Below the pieces are notes generated by a model, which saw only the letters and a list, made by a program, of their open reading frames with translations, searched no databases and had not been told where the DNA came from. A stretch of 64,000 nt of DNA from Calothrix sp. HK-06 (GTDB lineage: Bacteria > Cyanobacteriota > Cyanobacteriia > Cyanobacteriales > Nostocaceae). The stretch covers positions 1 to 64,000 of the forward strand of contig NZ_MRCD01000043.1 in assembly GCF_001904745.1 (NCBI RefSeq), given 5' to 3'. Shown here piece after piece: positions 1-8,993 of the stretch. Position numbers and translations under genes: made by a program. Numbering within the stretch: position 1 is the first letter of the stretch; every line of letters starts with the position of its first letter.

Positions 1-35
1 AAAACTTGATTTTTATTTTGATGTTTACTTAGAAG

Positions 36-143
36 ATGAATATTGAGGAATGGCGCCAATTTCTTAAAAGTTACAGTATTGAACTGCTTCAGGCTGAAGA
101 TTTATGGCTTGAAGTTCCAGATAAAGCTATACACGTAATATAA
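36..143 (+). pseudogene. Possible SMI1/KNR4-like N-terminal remnant
   Basis: A 35-codon reading frame begins at ATG 36 and stops at TAA 141-143. Its start, with MNIEEWRQFLKSYS followed by an acidic LEVPDK stretch, resembles from memory the first 30 residues of SMI1/KNR4 (immunity-type) proteins, which are normally 150 aa or longer. An in-frame stop lies directly upstream at 30-32, so it is not the tail of a longer gene. It is either a truncated remnant or a chance frame, and the assignment is weak. Confidence 0.25.
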
Positions 144-144
144 T

Positions 145-452
145 TTGATCTCACTTACTGTGAACAATTTTGTGGCACAACGCGCGTACGATAAAAGTTT
201 ATTGCACGCTCCCAAGTATATGTTATCACTTAGTATAAGAGTAAGTAATAATTTGATTCTTATTATCAAAGTCAGTCAAAGACTAATATATCCAGAAGCA
301 ACGTTGTATACATCTAGGATAAACAATAATATTACCTCTGTATCACGCCACTTGCTACAACGGGGGGAACCCCTGCAACGCAGTGGCTCCTCTGCGCTTC
401 TATGGTAAAAAATAATTACTACTCTTACATAGAGAAATTTTGAAGCATATCC
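145..452. other. Intergenic stretch with a short dispersed-repeat-like segment
   Basis: No convincing gene lies here. An 87-codon frame exists at 145-408, but its end is made of a G/C-rich segment at about 350-395 (CAACGGGGGGAACCCC then GCAACGCAGTGG). That segment resembles short multicopy intergenic elements of filamentous cyanobacteria which often create spurious frames. The only GATC in the first 4.9 kb is at 147-150. Confidence 0.5.
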
Positions 453-1289
453 ATGTCAAAACTAGAACAAATAAAAGAATACAAACAGCAACTACTCGTT
501 GACTTCAATTCTCGTACTAATTATGACAAAGGTAGATTTTACATACCAATTGCCAAGCGATTAATAGAAGTGGCAAACCTGCAAAACGCGCGCAAAATAT
601 TAGACATTGCCACGGGTAGGGGAATAGTAGCATTAGCAGCAGCAGAAAAAGCAGGTGCCCAATCTAAAGTAATTGGTATAGATATTTCTGCGGGAATGTT
701 AAGTAACGCTAAACAAAAACTAGCTGCTTCTGGTTTACAAAATGTAGAATTTATTAAAGCTGACGCAGAATTAATAGACTTTGAGCAAAACAGTTTTTAT
801 GTAATATTATGTTCTCTAGCAATTTGTTATCTAACTGATATCCCTACAGCTTTACATAAATGGCACGGTTTTCTCAAACCAGGTGGAAAACTTGTATTTA
901 ACGCTTGGACAAAAAATGCATTTACAACCTCTGCTCTATTTCGAGAAGTCACAGCTAGATATGGTATTAATGTACCCAACCCAAATGCACCATTAGGTAC
1001 ACCTCAAAAATGCCTGCAATTATTGTCAGCAGCAGGTTTTGAGAATAAAAATATTATAATCCAACAAGAGCAGTTTGGCTGGTACTTTACGCCTGACGCA
1101 AACAGCGCGCAACAAATATGGGAAGTTAATGTTAAAAACGTGTTTGGTTATCAAGTGCAGCAACTGGCGCCCGAAAAACTCCAAGAATGTTTTGCAGAAT
1201 ATATAAAAGAAGTCCAAGCATTACCAGTTACTGAACAAGGCACCTGGTGTAATGCATCAATATTTTTTGTAACAGCCGCAAAAATATAA
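453..1289 (+). CDS. SAM-dependent class I methyltransferase (copy 1)
   Basis: This 278-aa protein has the class I Rossmann methyltransferase signature. Motif I is LDIATGRGIVALAAA at about residues 46-60. The acidic residue of motif II is in VIGIDIS (about 74-80), motif III is around IKADAE, and the post-core motif is LKPGGKLVFNAW (about 140-151). It fits the UbiE/Methyltransf_11 group, which methylates small molecules; the substrate cannot be read from sequence. A clear paralogue follows 64 bp downstream on the same strand, so the pair probably arose by tandem duplication and may be co-transcribed. Motif I reads ATGRG, where copy 2 has AVGTG. Confidence 0.88.
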   Translation: MSKLEQIKEYKQQLLVDFNSRTNYDKGRFYIPIAKRLIEVANLQNARKILDIATGRGIVALAAAEKAGAQSKVIGIDISAGMLSNAKQKLAASGLQNVEFIKADAELIDFEQNSFYVILCSLAICYLTDIPTALHKWHGFLKPGGKLVFNAWTKNAFTTSALFREVTARYGINVPNPNAPLGTPQKCLQLLSAAGFENKNIIIQQEQFGWYFTPDANSAQQIWEVNVKNVFGYQVQQLAPEKLQECFAEYIKEVQALPVTEQGTWCNASIFFVTAAKI

Positions 1290-1353
1290 TAATACCAGGT
1301 TATGGAAAAAAATTTAACTTACTTTATTAATGCTATAAAAGTGTGATTTAAAT

Positions 1354-2184
1354 ATGTCAGACAATTTATATAATAAACCTATACTCGACCAATACAAGCA
1401 GCAAGTTGCTGATTACTTCAACTCTCGAACTAATTATGACGATAGCCACTTAGCACACAAACGTGCGCGTCATTTTGTCGAAGCTGTTCCAGTCCAAAAA
1501 GGACAGACAATATTAGATGTTGCTGTTGGTACTGGTTTAGTTGCAATTCCTGTAGCAGAGTTAGTTGGTAACGATGGTAAAGTTATTGGTATTGATATTG
1601 CCGACGATTTACTTGATATAGCGCGCGATAAGATAGAAGAATTAGGAATCAAGAATATTGAATTTATCGAAGCAGATGCAGATTATATAGATTTCTGTGA
1701 AAACAGCTTTGATGCAATTCTATGCTGCTCTGCCATCATGTGTTTTCGGGATATCCCTAATGTACTACACAATTGGTATCGCTTTTTAAAACTAGGTGGA
1801 CTAGTCGCTTTTAATTCATACCACGAACAATCTTTAATGGCGCCCACAATTTTTACCGCTTGTGCAAAATATGGTATTTCACTACCCAATATTCATGCAC
1901 CGCTTGGGACTGTACAAAAATGCGAAAGTATGCTTGAAGAAGCAGGATTTAAAAATATTGAAGTCAAAACTAAGCAATTTGGAAAATATCTTACCCTTAG
2001 CGACGCGCACAACACTTGGAACGGAAAAACTTGGCTTTATCCAGATAACCCGTTGTTAAAGTTACCTACATCCACAATTGAGCAAATAAAAGCTGAATAT
2101 GATACACAAATTGAAGCATTAGCTACTGAAAAAGGTGTTTGGTGGGATATCACTACTTTTTTAGTAATTGGTTATAAAGCTTAG
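1354..2184 (+). CDS. SAM-dependent class I methyltransferase (copy 2)
   Basis: This 276-aa paralogue of the preceding gene is colinear with it from the N-terminal YKQQ...FNSRTNYD segment to the C-terminal KGVWWDI segment. Motif I is LDVAVGTGLVAIPVAEL (about residues 51-67), followed by VIGIDIAD and a post-core FLKLGGLVAFNS. The substrate is unknown. Divergence is moderate (roughly half the residues shared by eye), so both copies appear intact and under selection. A DUF427 gene follows 44 bp downstream, which suggests a three-gene unit. Confidence 0.88.
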   Translation: MSDNLYNKPILDQYKQQVADYFNSRTNYDDSHLAHKRARHFVEAVPVQKGQTILDVAVGTGLVAIPVAELVGNDGKVIGIDIADDLLDIARDKIEELGIKNIEFIEADADYIDFCENSFDAILCCSAIMCFRDIPNVLHNWYRFLKLGGLVAFNSYHEQSLMAPTIFTACAKYGISLPNIHAPLGTVQKCESMLEEAGFKNIEVKTKQFGKYLTLSDAHNTWNGKTWLYPDNPLLKLPTSTIEQIKAEYDTQIEALATEKGVWWDITTFLVIGYKA

Positions 2185-2228
2185 TTGTTACTATAAAATC
2201 AGAGTAATTATACTTATGCTATAGCTTT

Positions 2229-2723
2229 ATGAGACCGCAACGCATTGAACCTCAACCTGGGCAAGAGTCAGTATGGGACTATCCCCGTCCACCACGTTTG
2301 GAAGATGTCAGCAAACACATTCAGATTATTTTTAATGGTGAAACAATTGCTGATACTCACAATGCAAAGCGAGTTTTAGAAACAAGTCATCCGCCAGTTT
2401 ACTATATTCCACCTGCGGACATTAAAATGGAATATCTTATTAAAATGCCTCAATCTAGTTTTTGCGAGTGGAAAGGGGCAGCAGGATATTACACACTGCG
2501 CGTAGGTGATAAAGAATTACAAAACGTTGCTTGGTTCTATCCTAATCCCACACCTAAATTTGAATCTATGAAAGATTATGTCGCGTTTTATGCACACCCA
2601 ATGGATGCATGTTATGTAGATGGCGAAAAAGTGGTGCCGCAACCAGGAAATTTTTATGGTGGTTGGATAACTAAAGATATCGTTGGGCCATTTAAAGGAA
2701 TTCCTGGTAGTTGGGGATGGTAA
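2229..2723 (+). CDS. DUF427 domain protein
   Basis: This 164-aa protein matches the DUF427 family of small beta-rich proteins of unknown function. Recognisable parts are IQIIFNGETIADTHNAKRVLET near residue 30, the PPVYYIPPADIKMEYL strand region, and the conserved CEWKGAAGYYTLRVGD and VAWFYPNPTPKF segments that follow. The C-terminal YVAFYAHPMDACYVDGEKV is also typical. It lies 44 bp after the second methyltransferase on the same strand. It ends just before a hairpin that separates it from the convergent protease gene. Confidence 0.85.
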   Translation: MRPQRIEPQPGQESVWDYPRPPRLEDVSKHIQIIFNGETIADTHNAKRVLETSHPPVYYIPPADIKMEYLIKMPQSSFCEWKGAAGYYTLRVGDKELQNVAWFYPNPTPKFESMKDYVAFYAHPMDACYVDGEKVVPQPGNFYGGWITKDIVGPFKGIPGSWGW

Positions 2724-2730
2724 TACTATA

Positions 2731-2756
2731 GGGGCGGGCAATTTTAAGCCCGCTCC
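2731..2756. terminator. Hairpin between convergent genes (bidirectional terminator candidate)
   Basis: GGGGCGGGC and GCCCGCTCC pair around an AATTTTAA loop, with one mismatch. It is followed by CCACAAGA, the tail seen on other dispersed hairpins in this window. It sits between the stop codons of convergent genes. There is no strong U-tract on either strand, so it may be a repeat element doing terminator duty. Confidence 0.5.
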
Positions 2757-2781
2757 ACAAGAGTTTATCCACAAGAATAAA

Positions 2782-3510
2782 TTATTTTTGCCAACCCAGT
2801 TTAGTTGGTTGTTCATATACCTTTTTTAGGGTGTTTACATCTCTTGTTGAGATTAATGGTGGTTTACGGACTTGAGAAAAGTATAAAGCGTCGCTTTGTA
2901 GTGGGCTATGTCCCCAAATACCTAATGCGTGCCCAAGTTCGTGTCGTGCAGCAGCAAAAAGGTATTCACCCGTTTGACTAGGACTCAACAAAATATTAAA
3001 CCTATGGTATAAAATATTATTTTTTGTGTAAAAATTATATGTCGTTTGTGCAGAACGTGCGCGCGGTGGGTTTCCTTGAAGTGGCGGCGCCTTTCTTAAA
3101 ATTGTAATATCGGCTGACTCTGACTGCTCAACTATCTGTAACGGTAAATAAGTATTCCATTCTTGAACTGTTGATGATACAGTTTTTACCCATGCATCTG
3201 CTTGATTGTTATTAAGATTTTCTGGCGTTTCGATATAAACTTTAACAGGAAAATTTGACCAGACTAAGTATCCTACTTCTGTTGGTTTCACTGCATCAAA
3301 ATAATTACCACTGTTTCTCACGTCTTGCCAACGCATGAGTGTTAACGGTAGAGGATGTGTAAGTGTTGAAGGTGTTTGCCCAACGACAATAAAGTGCGAG
3401 TTAATTAGAACTAGCAGCCAAGTGGTTAATAATATTCCTAAAAATATAAATATGCGGGTTGGGATATTGGGTCTAGGGTGACGGGTATAGTATTTTTGTT
3501 CCGTTCCCAT
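2782..3510 (-). CDS. Matrixin-like zinc metalloprotease, membrane-anchored
   Basis: This 242-aa protein has a hydrophobic segment near the N terminus (about residues 17-41, IFIFLGILLTTWLLVLINS), suggesting a membrane anchor or uncleaved signal. The C-terminal half carries ARHELGHALGIWGHS (about 187-201), the HExxHxxGxxH zinc-binding consensus of M10-type metallopeptidases. The domain is therefore probably extracytoplasmic. The middle region with VKVYIETPENL and VQEWNTYLPL fits a matrixin fold. The substrate is unknown. It is convergent with DUF427 and lies 30 bp downstream of secG on the same strand. Confidence 0.82.
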   Translation of the reverse strand: MGTEQKYYTRHPRPNIPTRIFIFLGILLTTWLLVLINSHFIVVGQTPSTLTHPLPLTLMRWQDVRNSGNYFDAVKPTEVGYLVWSNFPVKVYIETPENLNNNQADAWVKTVSSTVQEWNTYLPLQIVEQSESADITILRKAPPLQGNPPRARSAQTTYNFYTKNNILYHRFNILLSPSQTGEYLFAAARHELGHALGIWGHSPLQSDALYFSQVRKPPLISTRDVNTLKKVYEQPTKLGWQK

Positions 3511-3540
3511 TCCCGTATCCTCCCTATAATGTCGTACTAA

Positions 3541-3774
3541 TTATTTAGGCAACCAACCAGCGCTTAACACTACAGTCAACCCCATAAATATAGCAGTTAA
3601 TGCCCAAGTAACTCGGTTAAGAGTACTTTCAGCGCTTTTGGCACTGCTAAATAATTGAGCTTGTCCACCAATGGCGCCAATACCATCACCTTTAGGACTG
3701 TGAAGTAGTACCAAAATAATTAAGCCAACAGCAGCGAATGTCCAGATTCCTTGAACAATATTAGTGACGGTCAT
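3541..3774 (-). CDS. secG: Protein-export membrane protein SecG
   Basis: This 77-aa two-helix membrane protein is an accessory subunit of the SecYEG translocon. The first membrane segment is about residues 4-22 and the second is near the C terminus. Between them is the family hallmark GIGAIGGQAQLFSSAKSAES. The ATG at 3774 was chosen; an in-frame TTG two codons upstream is possible. In cyanobacteria secG is often found next to gpmI, as here. Confidence 0.93.
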   Translation of the reverse strand: MTVTNIVQGIWTFAAVGLIILVLLHSPKGDGIGAIGGQAQLFSSAKSAESTLNRVTWALTAIFMGLTVVLSAGWLPK

Positions 3775-3794
3775 AACCAAGATTACTTAAAAGA

Positions 3795-3896
3795 GGTTAA
3801 TAGTTAATAGTTAGTAGTTAGTAGTTACTAGTTAGATTTCAAGATAATACTCTTAGCTCCTAACTCATAACTCCTAACTTATAACTCTCTATTATT
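3795..3896. repeat. A/T-rich short tandem repeats (TAGTTA type)
   Basis: The gap between gpmI and secG holds degenerate 7-bp steps of the form TAGTTAG or TAGTTAA. These are followed by imperfect inverted copies (TAACTCATAACTCC, TAACTTATAACTC). Such short tandem repeats are common in filamentous cyanobacteria. The two halves could fold on each other in a transcript. Confidence 0.6.
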
Positions 3897-5495
3897 CTAC
3901 ATTCCCACTTGTGCAGGTGTGCGGTTGTTTCGCACTTCGTAGCCAGCAGATACTACTAGGGATTTCCCGGTCATTTCTGCTGGTTGGGGAATTTGCAAAA
4001 TCTCTAAAATTGTTGGCGCAATGTCCGCTAGCTTACCATCCGAGCGTAAGTTAACATCTGTACCGTGCCCAGGAATTTTAGCTCCTTCGCCTTCGACTAG
4101 TATGAGGGGTACTGGGTTTGTAGTGTGGGCAGTCCAAGGATTACCCGAATTATCTAACATATATTCTGCGTTGCCGTGGTCGGCTGTAATAATTGCCGTG
4201 CCACCTGCTTTTATTACACCCTCTAGCAGGCGCCCCACACAACGGTCTACTGTTTCAATAGCTTGCACTGTGGCTGGAATTTGACCCGTATGACCTACCA
4301 TATCCGGATTGGCATAATTTATTACCACTAAGGAGTAGATTTGCTTACTTATCGCAAAAGTCGCTACATCGGTGACGGCTTCGGCGGACATTTTAGGCGC
4401 CTGGTCATAAGTTGCCACCATTGGACTCGATACGAGTTCGCGGTCTTCACCTGGGTAGGGGTCTTCCAAACCACCGTTGAAGAAATAAGTTACATGAGCG
4501 TATTTTTCAGTTTCCGAAGTGCGGAACTGTTTTAAACCCCGGTTTGAGATTACTTCCCCCAAAATGTTACTAAGATTTTGTGGCTCAAATGCAACACTGA
4601 CTGGTAGTTCAGGGTCGTATTGAGTAAAAGTAACAAAGGACAGTGGCGCAATTAACTGTCTCTCAAAACTATTAAAATTAGGACTCACTAAAGCTTGAGT
4701 CAACTGCCGCGCGCGGTCAGGGCGGAAGTTAAAAAATATAACACCATCGCCAGCTTCAATTGCTCCTGGTGCTAACCGCACGGGAACAATAAACTCGTCG
4801 GTTATGTCGTCAGCATAAGAAGCTTTGACAGTTTCCATTGCCGAGAGTCCATTACCTTCACCATCAATAGTCATGACATCGTAGGCAAGTTTGACTCTAT
4901 CCCAACGACGATCCCTATCCATTGCGTAGTAACGACCGCTAATTGTCGCTATTTTACCAACGCCGATACGGTCTATGTAATTTTGAATTAGTCCTACTGC
5001 TTCTACACTCTCTTTAGGTGCAGTATCACGACCATCAGTGATAGCGTGAATACAAACTTGAGAAATACCTTGTGCTTTAGCTAAGTCAAGTAGTCCAAAC
5101 AGGTGGCTAATGTGGGAGTGTACACCTCCCTCAGAACAAAGCCCGACCATATGCAGTTTGCCGTTTCGACTCAGGACTTCCTGACAAATCTTTATTAACG
5201 CTGGATTTTTATTAATGGAACCGTCTTCTACTGCATCTGAAATGCGTACTAACTCTTGCGGTACCACTCGACCAGCGCCAATATTCAAATGGCCAACTTC
5301 TGAGTTACCCATTTGACCTTCTGGCAAACCGACGGCTTTTCCTGACGTGCGAATGAGCGTGTGCGGATATGCCGACCATAGGCTATTCATGACTGGAGTC
5401 TTAGCCTGTGCAATTGCATTTCCTTTCGTCTCTTCGCAGTAGCCCCATCCGTCTAAAATGACTAGCACCACGGGAGCAACAGGTGCCTTGGTCAT
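3897..5495 (-). CDS. gpmI: 2,3-bisphosphoglycerate-independent phosphoglycerate mutase
   Basis: This 532-aa enzyme interconverts 3- and 2-phosphoglycerate in glycolysis/gluconeogenesis, using two metal ions and a catalytic serine. Visible features are VVLVILDGWGY at the N terminus (metal ligand Asp), MGNSEVGHLNIGAGR (about residues 61-75, containing the phosphorylated Ser), AITDGRDTAPKES, and the C-terminal metal ligands in NYANPDMVGHTG and TADHGNAE. The length is normal for the family. The ATG is preceded by AAAGGG at a fitting distance. secG lies downstream on the same strand. Confidence 0.97.
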   Translation of the reverse strand: MTKAPVAPVVLVILDGWGYCEETKGNAIAQAKTPVMNSLWSAYPHTLIRTSGKAVGLPEGQMGNSEVGHLNIGAGRVVPQELVRISDAVEDGSINKNPALIKICQEVLSRNGKLHMVGLCSEGGVHSHISHLFGLLDLAKAQGISQVCIHAITDGRDTAPKESVEAVGLIQNYIDRIGVGKIATISGRYYAMDRDRRWDRVKLAYDVMTIDGEGNGLSAMETVKASYADDITDEFIVPVRLAPGAIEAGDGVIFFNFRPDRARQLTQALVSPNFNSFERQLIAPLSFVTFTQYDPELPVSVAFEPQNLSNILGEVISNRGLKQFRTSETEKYAHVTYFFNGGLEDPYPGEDRELVSSPMVATYDQAPKMSAEAVTDVATFAISKQIYSLVVINYANPDMVGHTGQIPATVQAIETVDRCVGRLLEGVIKAGGTAIITADHGNAEYMLDNSGNPWTAHTTNPVPLILVEGEGAKIPGHGTDVNLRSDGKLADIAPTILEILQIPQPAEMTGKSLVVSAGYEVRNNRTPAQVGM

Positions 5496-5925
5496 AATAA
5501 AACTGCCCTTTACTTTTTGTAATATCCGAATAATACCACTGCTACCCCTGTTAGCAAGTGAATTTCTGCTTATTAGCTTCTCTTATTATAAATATCCGTT
5601 TTTTTAGATATTTCTTAATTATTGAACACCTATAGACATATTTACTATCTTTCAATACTGTCACTAGATAGATGCAATTTATTCATATCTTGCTTGACTG
5701 TATCGGCGCCAACTGTTAAGTAACAATTCTCGACACTTTTCAATTATATTTTCTAATGCAATTCCTTGTAACCAATTAGTAATTTCAAATTAGTGTTTCA
5801 TTTATTTCAACCAATTGCAATAAATTCTCATTTAGCAATAATGATTATAATTCTAATGCAAGCTGTGTTTAATAAGGGCGGGCTAACAGCCCACCCGCAC
5901 AAGATTGTGATTCCACAAACAATTG
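5496..5925. other. Intergenic region between gpmI and the ABC-F gene
   Basis: This 430-bp A/T-rich stretch has no supported gene. It must hold the gpmI promoter, near 5500-5600. The end nearest the ABC-F gene has a G/C-rich hairpin. One GGCGCC occurs near 5705. Nothing else was recognised. Confidence 0.5.
5876..5896. terminator. Hairpin downstream of the ABC-F gene
   Basis: GGGCGGGCT pairs with AGCCCACCC around AAC with one mismatch, 30 bp past the ABC-F stop codon. The following GCACAAGA matches the tail of other dispersed hairpins in this window, so it may be both repeat element and terminator. Confidence 0.45.
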
Positions 5926-7620
5926 CTACTTTTTCTTTGCGGTAGATTTAGCGCTTTTAGCAGCTTTCTTCGCAGCTTTTTCTTTCTCAATATCAGCCAG
6001 ACGTGCGGCTTCTTTTTCTTCTTCAAGCTTGCTAAGATAGTAATGGTAATCACCCAAATAAACACGAAACTCACCATCGCGAATTTCGACGATTTTATTT
6101 GCTATCTGCGAAACAAAATAACGGTCGTGTGATACAACAATTACGCTACCATCATAATTTTGCAGCGCATCTTCAAGCATTTCCTTGGCAGGAATGTCTA
6201 AGTGGTTTGTTGGCTCATCTAGAATTAATAAATTCGCTGGACGTAGGAGCATCTTAGCTAATGCCAAGCGTGCCTTTTCACCACCGCTTAATGCTGATAC
6301 ATTTTTAAATACAGTGTCACCACTAAATAAAAATCGTCCTAAAATAGTACGAACTTCTTCATTTGTCCAGGTAGGCACTTCGTCATGGATAGTTTCCATA
6401 ACGCTTTTACTTAAATCAAGTGCTTCTGCTTGGTTCTGTTCAAAGTAACCAGGAAGAACATTATGGTCGCCAAGTTTTACAATACCTTCACTCGGCGCCT
6501 CCATTCCCATAATCAAACGTAGCAATGTAGACTTACCTGCACCATTGGGGGCAACAAAGGCAATTCTATCACCGCGCTCAACTATTAAACTGGCGCCTAA
6601 GAACAGAATTTTGTCGTCATACGTATGTGTCAACTCATCAATAATTACAACTTCGCGTCCGCTGCGAGGTGCAGGAGGAAACTGGAAGTGTAAAGTGCGT
6701 ACTGAACTTGTAGGCGCCTCAATACGTTCAATTTTATCAAGCAATTTTTCTCGGCTCTTCGCTTGAGTACTACGAGTTGCACTAGCGCGGAACTTTTCTA
6801 CAAACGCTTGTTGCTTTTCAAGTTCTTTTTGCTGACGTTCAAAAGCACTAAGCTGCGCTGACTGATTTTCAGCTTTTTGTTGCAGGTACGAAGAGTAATT
6901 ACCTAAATACGTAGAAGAAACACCACGTTCAGTTTCGACTATTTGAGTACACAAACGGTCAAGAAACTCCCGGTCATGCGATACAATCACCATCGGGGTA
7001 GTAAGTTTCTTGAGATAACCTTCTAACCATTCGATAGTTTCCAAATCTAAGTGGTTCGTAGGTTCGTCCAGCAGTAACAAATCAGGTTCTTGCAGCAAAA
7101 TCTTACCTAAACCCATTCGCATTTGCCACCCACCACTGAAAGCACTTACTAAACGCTCCCCATCTTCAATTTGAAAACCCATTTCTGGTAAAATCTTACC
7201 GATGCGCGCATCCAACCCGTAACCATCAAGTGCTTCAAACTGACGCTGTAACTTGTCTAATTTATTAATTAATTTATCCAGTTCTTCGGGTGTGGCACTT
7301 TCCATCTCGCGCGTCACTTGTGCCAACGCCAACTGTACTTCGTTTGCTTCTTTAAATACCGTCCAAAATTCTTCGTTAACAGTGTGTGATGGGTCTACCT
7401 CAAACTCTTGGTTGAGGTAAGCTATATGTAAACTCGAAGGACGAACAATTTCACCCGAAGTCGGCTCGACTTCACCTGTAATAATCTTAAGCTGGGTGGA
7501 CTTGCCGGCGCCGTTTACACCAACTAAACCAATTCTGTCGCCAGCTTTGACCTCCCAATTAACATCCTTGAGGACTTCACCAGTCGGGTAAATTTTACTG
7601 ATATGTTCGAGTCGTAGCAT
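5926..7620 (-). CDS. ABC-F family ATPase (ribosome-associated type)
   Basis: This 564-aa soluble protein has two ABC domains in tandem and no membrane segments, as in ABC-F translation factors and antibiotic-resistance proteins. Domain 1 has Walker A GVNGAGKST, signature FSGGWQMRMGL and Walker B LLLLDEPTNHLD. Domain 2 has APNGAGKST, LSGGEKARLAL and LLILDEPTNHLD. A charged linker near residues 250-300 matches the P-site tRNA-interaction motif region. The C terminus is a lysine-rich coiled coil. The ATG at 7620 begins the family sequence MLRLEHISKIY and has GGAG upstream, so the longer frame to 7689 was not used. The exact subfamily is uncertain. Confidence 0.92.
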   Translation of the reverse strand: MLRLEHISKIYPTGEVLKDVNWEVKAGDRIGLVGVNGAGKSTQLKIITGEVEPTSGEIVRPSSLHIAYLNQEFEVDPSHTVNEEFWTVFKEANEVQLALAQVTREMESATPEELDKLINKLDKLQRQFEALDGYGLDARIGKILPEMGFQIEDGERLVSAFSGGWQMRMGLGKILLQEPDLLLLDEPTNHLDLETIEWLEGYLKKLTTPMVIVSHDREFLDRLCTQIVETERGVSSTYLGNYSSYLQQKAENQSAQLSAFERQQKELEKQQAFVEKFRASATRSTQAKSREKLLDKIERIEAPTSSVRTLHFQFPPAPRSGREVVIIDELTHTYDDKILFLGASLIVERGDRIAFVAPNGAGKSTLLRLIMGMEAPSEGIVKLGDHNVLPGYFEQNQAEALDLSKSVMETIHDEVPTWTNEEVRTILGRFLFSGDTVFKNVSALSGGEKARLALAKMLLRPANLLILDEPTNHLDIPAKEMLEDALQNYDGSVIVVSHDRYFVSQIANKIVEIRDGEFRVYLGDYHYYLSKLEEEKEAARLADIEKEKAAKKAAKSAKSTAKKK

Positions 7621-7793
7621 CCAGTGTCTCCAAGGTAGGGAATGAGTAGGTACATGCGCGCGTAGCCGCATTGTGTCTAATCTTAACAAAAATTAATGCA
7701 AATGTAGAGACGTTACATGTAAGTCTCCACAAGATTTTGATATTTATTTCTACCACACAGACACAGGGTACACAGAAAAGAGGGTGACTTAAT

Positions 7794-7903
7794 ATCTTGC
7801 ACCATTCTCAACAAGCCAAAAGAAACCGGGCTTCTATACGATTAATTAATGTTTTTTAGCCAAAGTTTCCCAAGAAGCCCGGTTTCTAAACCAGGTGCAA
7901 GAT
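7794..7903. repeat. Nested inverted repeat with AGAAACCGGG arms
   Basis: Outer arms ATCTTGCACC (7794-7803) and GGTGCAAGAT (7894-7903) enclose inner arms AGAAACCGGGCTTCT (7821-7835) and AGAAGCCCGGTTTCT (7873-7887). All arms are perfect. It is the largest copy of a palindrome family found at least three more times in the window. It lies downstream of the 162-aa gene at 7976-8464 and upstream of the ABC-F gene. Confidence 0.85.
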
Positions 7904-7975
7904 GTGAGGTGAGAGGCTGTAGAGATAGGACGCCTGTTAAGAGTCTGAACCGTCTTTTTGTACTACCTGCTTTTT

Positions 7976-8464
7976 TTAAATATTTTCTTGACCGTCTCTG
8001 ACTTTTAGTAATTCGTCTTTAGATTTTCCTAAAATACGGGCGAGCGGCGCCATCAATGCGTCTTCTATTTTGTCACCTGCGTAGATATTGTTTAATTCGA
8101 CAGGTGAAACTTTAAAAGTGTCGCAAAATTTAGCAAATTCTTTATCACCTAAATCTAATTCTTGCTGTCTTTCACGTAGAAATCTTGCAATTGCAAATGT
8201 GCCTGACTTTGGAAGCTCACTGGTTTTTAGATATTTTTTGATTAGTTCTTTAACTTGACTAGCATCACCACCTGATTGCCTAATTAAATCGGTACAAGCT
8301 GTAGTCAATGCTTTTTTCAATAACTCGTCTTCATTTAACTGTTTGATTATCGTTTCCGAATATTCTTTTTTAAAAAATCCAGCTACGGCGCCTTTAAAAT
8401 AAACAGGCATGTAACTTTCATGTATACCTAATTGCCAATCGGTAGGTTCATTGCGTAAGGACAT
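7976..8464 (-). CDS. Conserved-looking protein of unknown function with HTH-like C terminus
   Basis: I do not recognise this 162-aa protein. It has no signal peptide or membrane segment. The last 50 residues (FAKFCDTFKVSPVELNNIYAG, then LMAPLARILGKSKDELL) have the spacing of a lambda-repressor-like helix-turn-helix with a trailing 'LGxSxDELL' helix, so DNA binding is possible. The N-terminal half is predicted alpha-helical and charged. The gene stands alone between long intergenic regions. Confidence 0.7.
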   Translation of the reverse strand: MSLRNEPTDWQLGIHESYMPVYFKGAVAGFFKKEYSETIIKQLNEDELLKKALTTACTDLIRQSGGDASQVKELIKKYLKTSELPKSGTFAIARFLRERQQELDLGDKEFAKFCDTFKVSPVELNNIYAGDKIEDALMAPLARILGKSKDELLKVRDGQENI

Positions 8465-8993
8465 GGCTGCACCTGTAAAATACGTATAAGACTTTACCTG
8501 TTATAGCCTCTCTTACAAAAAATGCCCCCTTGGCTCATAAGTAACTATTTATACTAAAAAATCTTCTGGACTCTAAGAAGTAAATTAACTCTTGCATGAA
8601 AACATAACTATATAGTCTACTCTGTTCTCCAGTATTTTGTCTTCTGCCCTTGTGGCTATACTTTATATAAAATGCGTCGATTCAAGTAGTTTGAAGAATC
8701 TACAAAAAGTATTAGTCTTTTTAGACGCGAAAAATCGTACTATATAACTAATTGCATCGTTTGAAGTTCGTAAATCGCTTAATATAAAGCCATAAGTATT
8801 TTTACTTGGCTAGTACCGCACTATACTACTACCTCTAGTACATGTAATATATAAACCTTGTACAGCGCCTAGATTCCGTAGCGCTTCTGAAACGTGAGTT
8901 TGTATAAGTATGCAAAGGTAATGGTATTAAAAGTGTGGAAGCTTGAATATATCTCCACAGTTACACGCAATATAAATCAATAGGATAAGACAA
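8465..8993. other. Long intergenic region upstream of the MFS transporter
   Basis: No coding frame is supported in this 529-bp stretch. It must contain two divergent promoters. A hairpin (AGCC/GGCT plus AAGTA/TACTT) is visible at about 8788-8811. No GGCGCC is present, although one occurs about every 650 bp on average elsewhere. A non-coding RNA cannot be excluded. Confidence 0.45.

Noticed and set aside
145-408. 87-codon open frame
   Set aside because: Composition is that of intergenic repeat DNA, the end is made of a repeat segment, and no family likeness or ribosome-binding site is seen.
5926-7689. Longer ABC-F start at 7689
   Set aside because: The first 23 residues have no family likeness. 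ATG at 7620 has GGAG upstream and begins MLRLEHISKIY.
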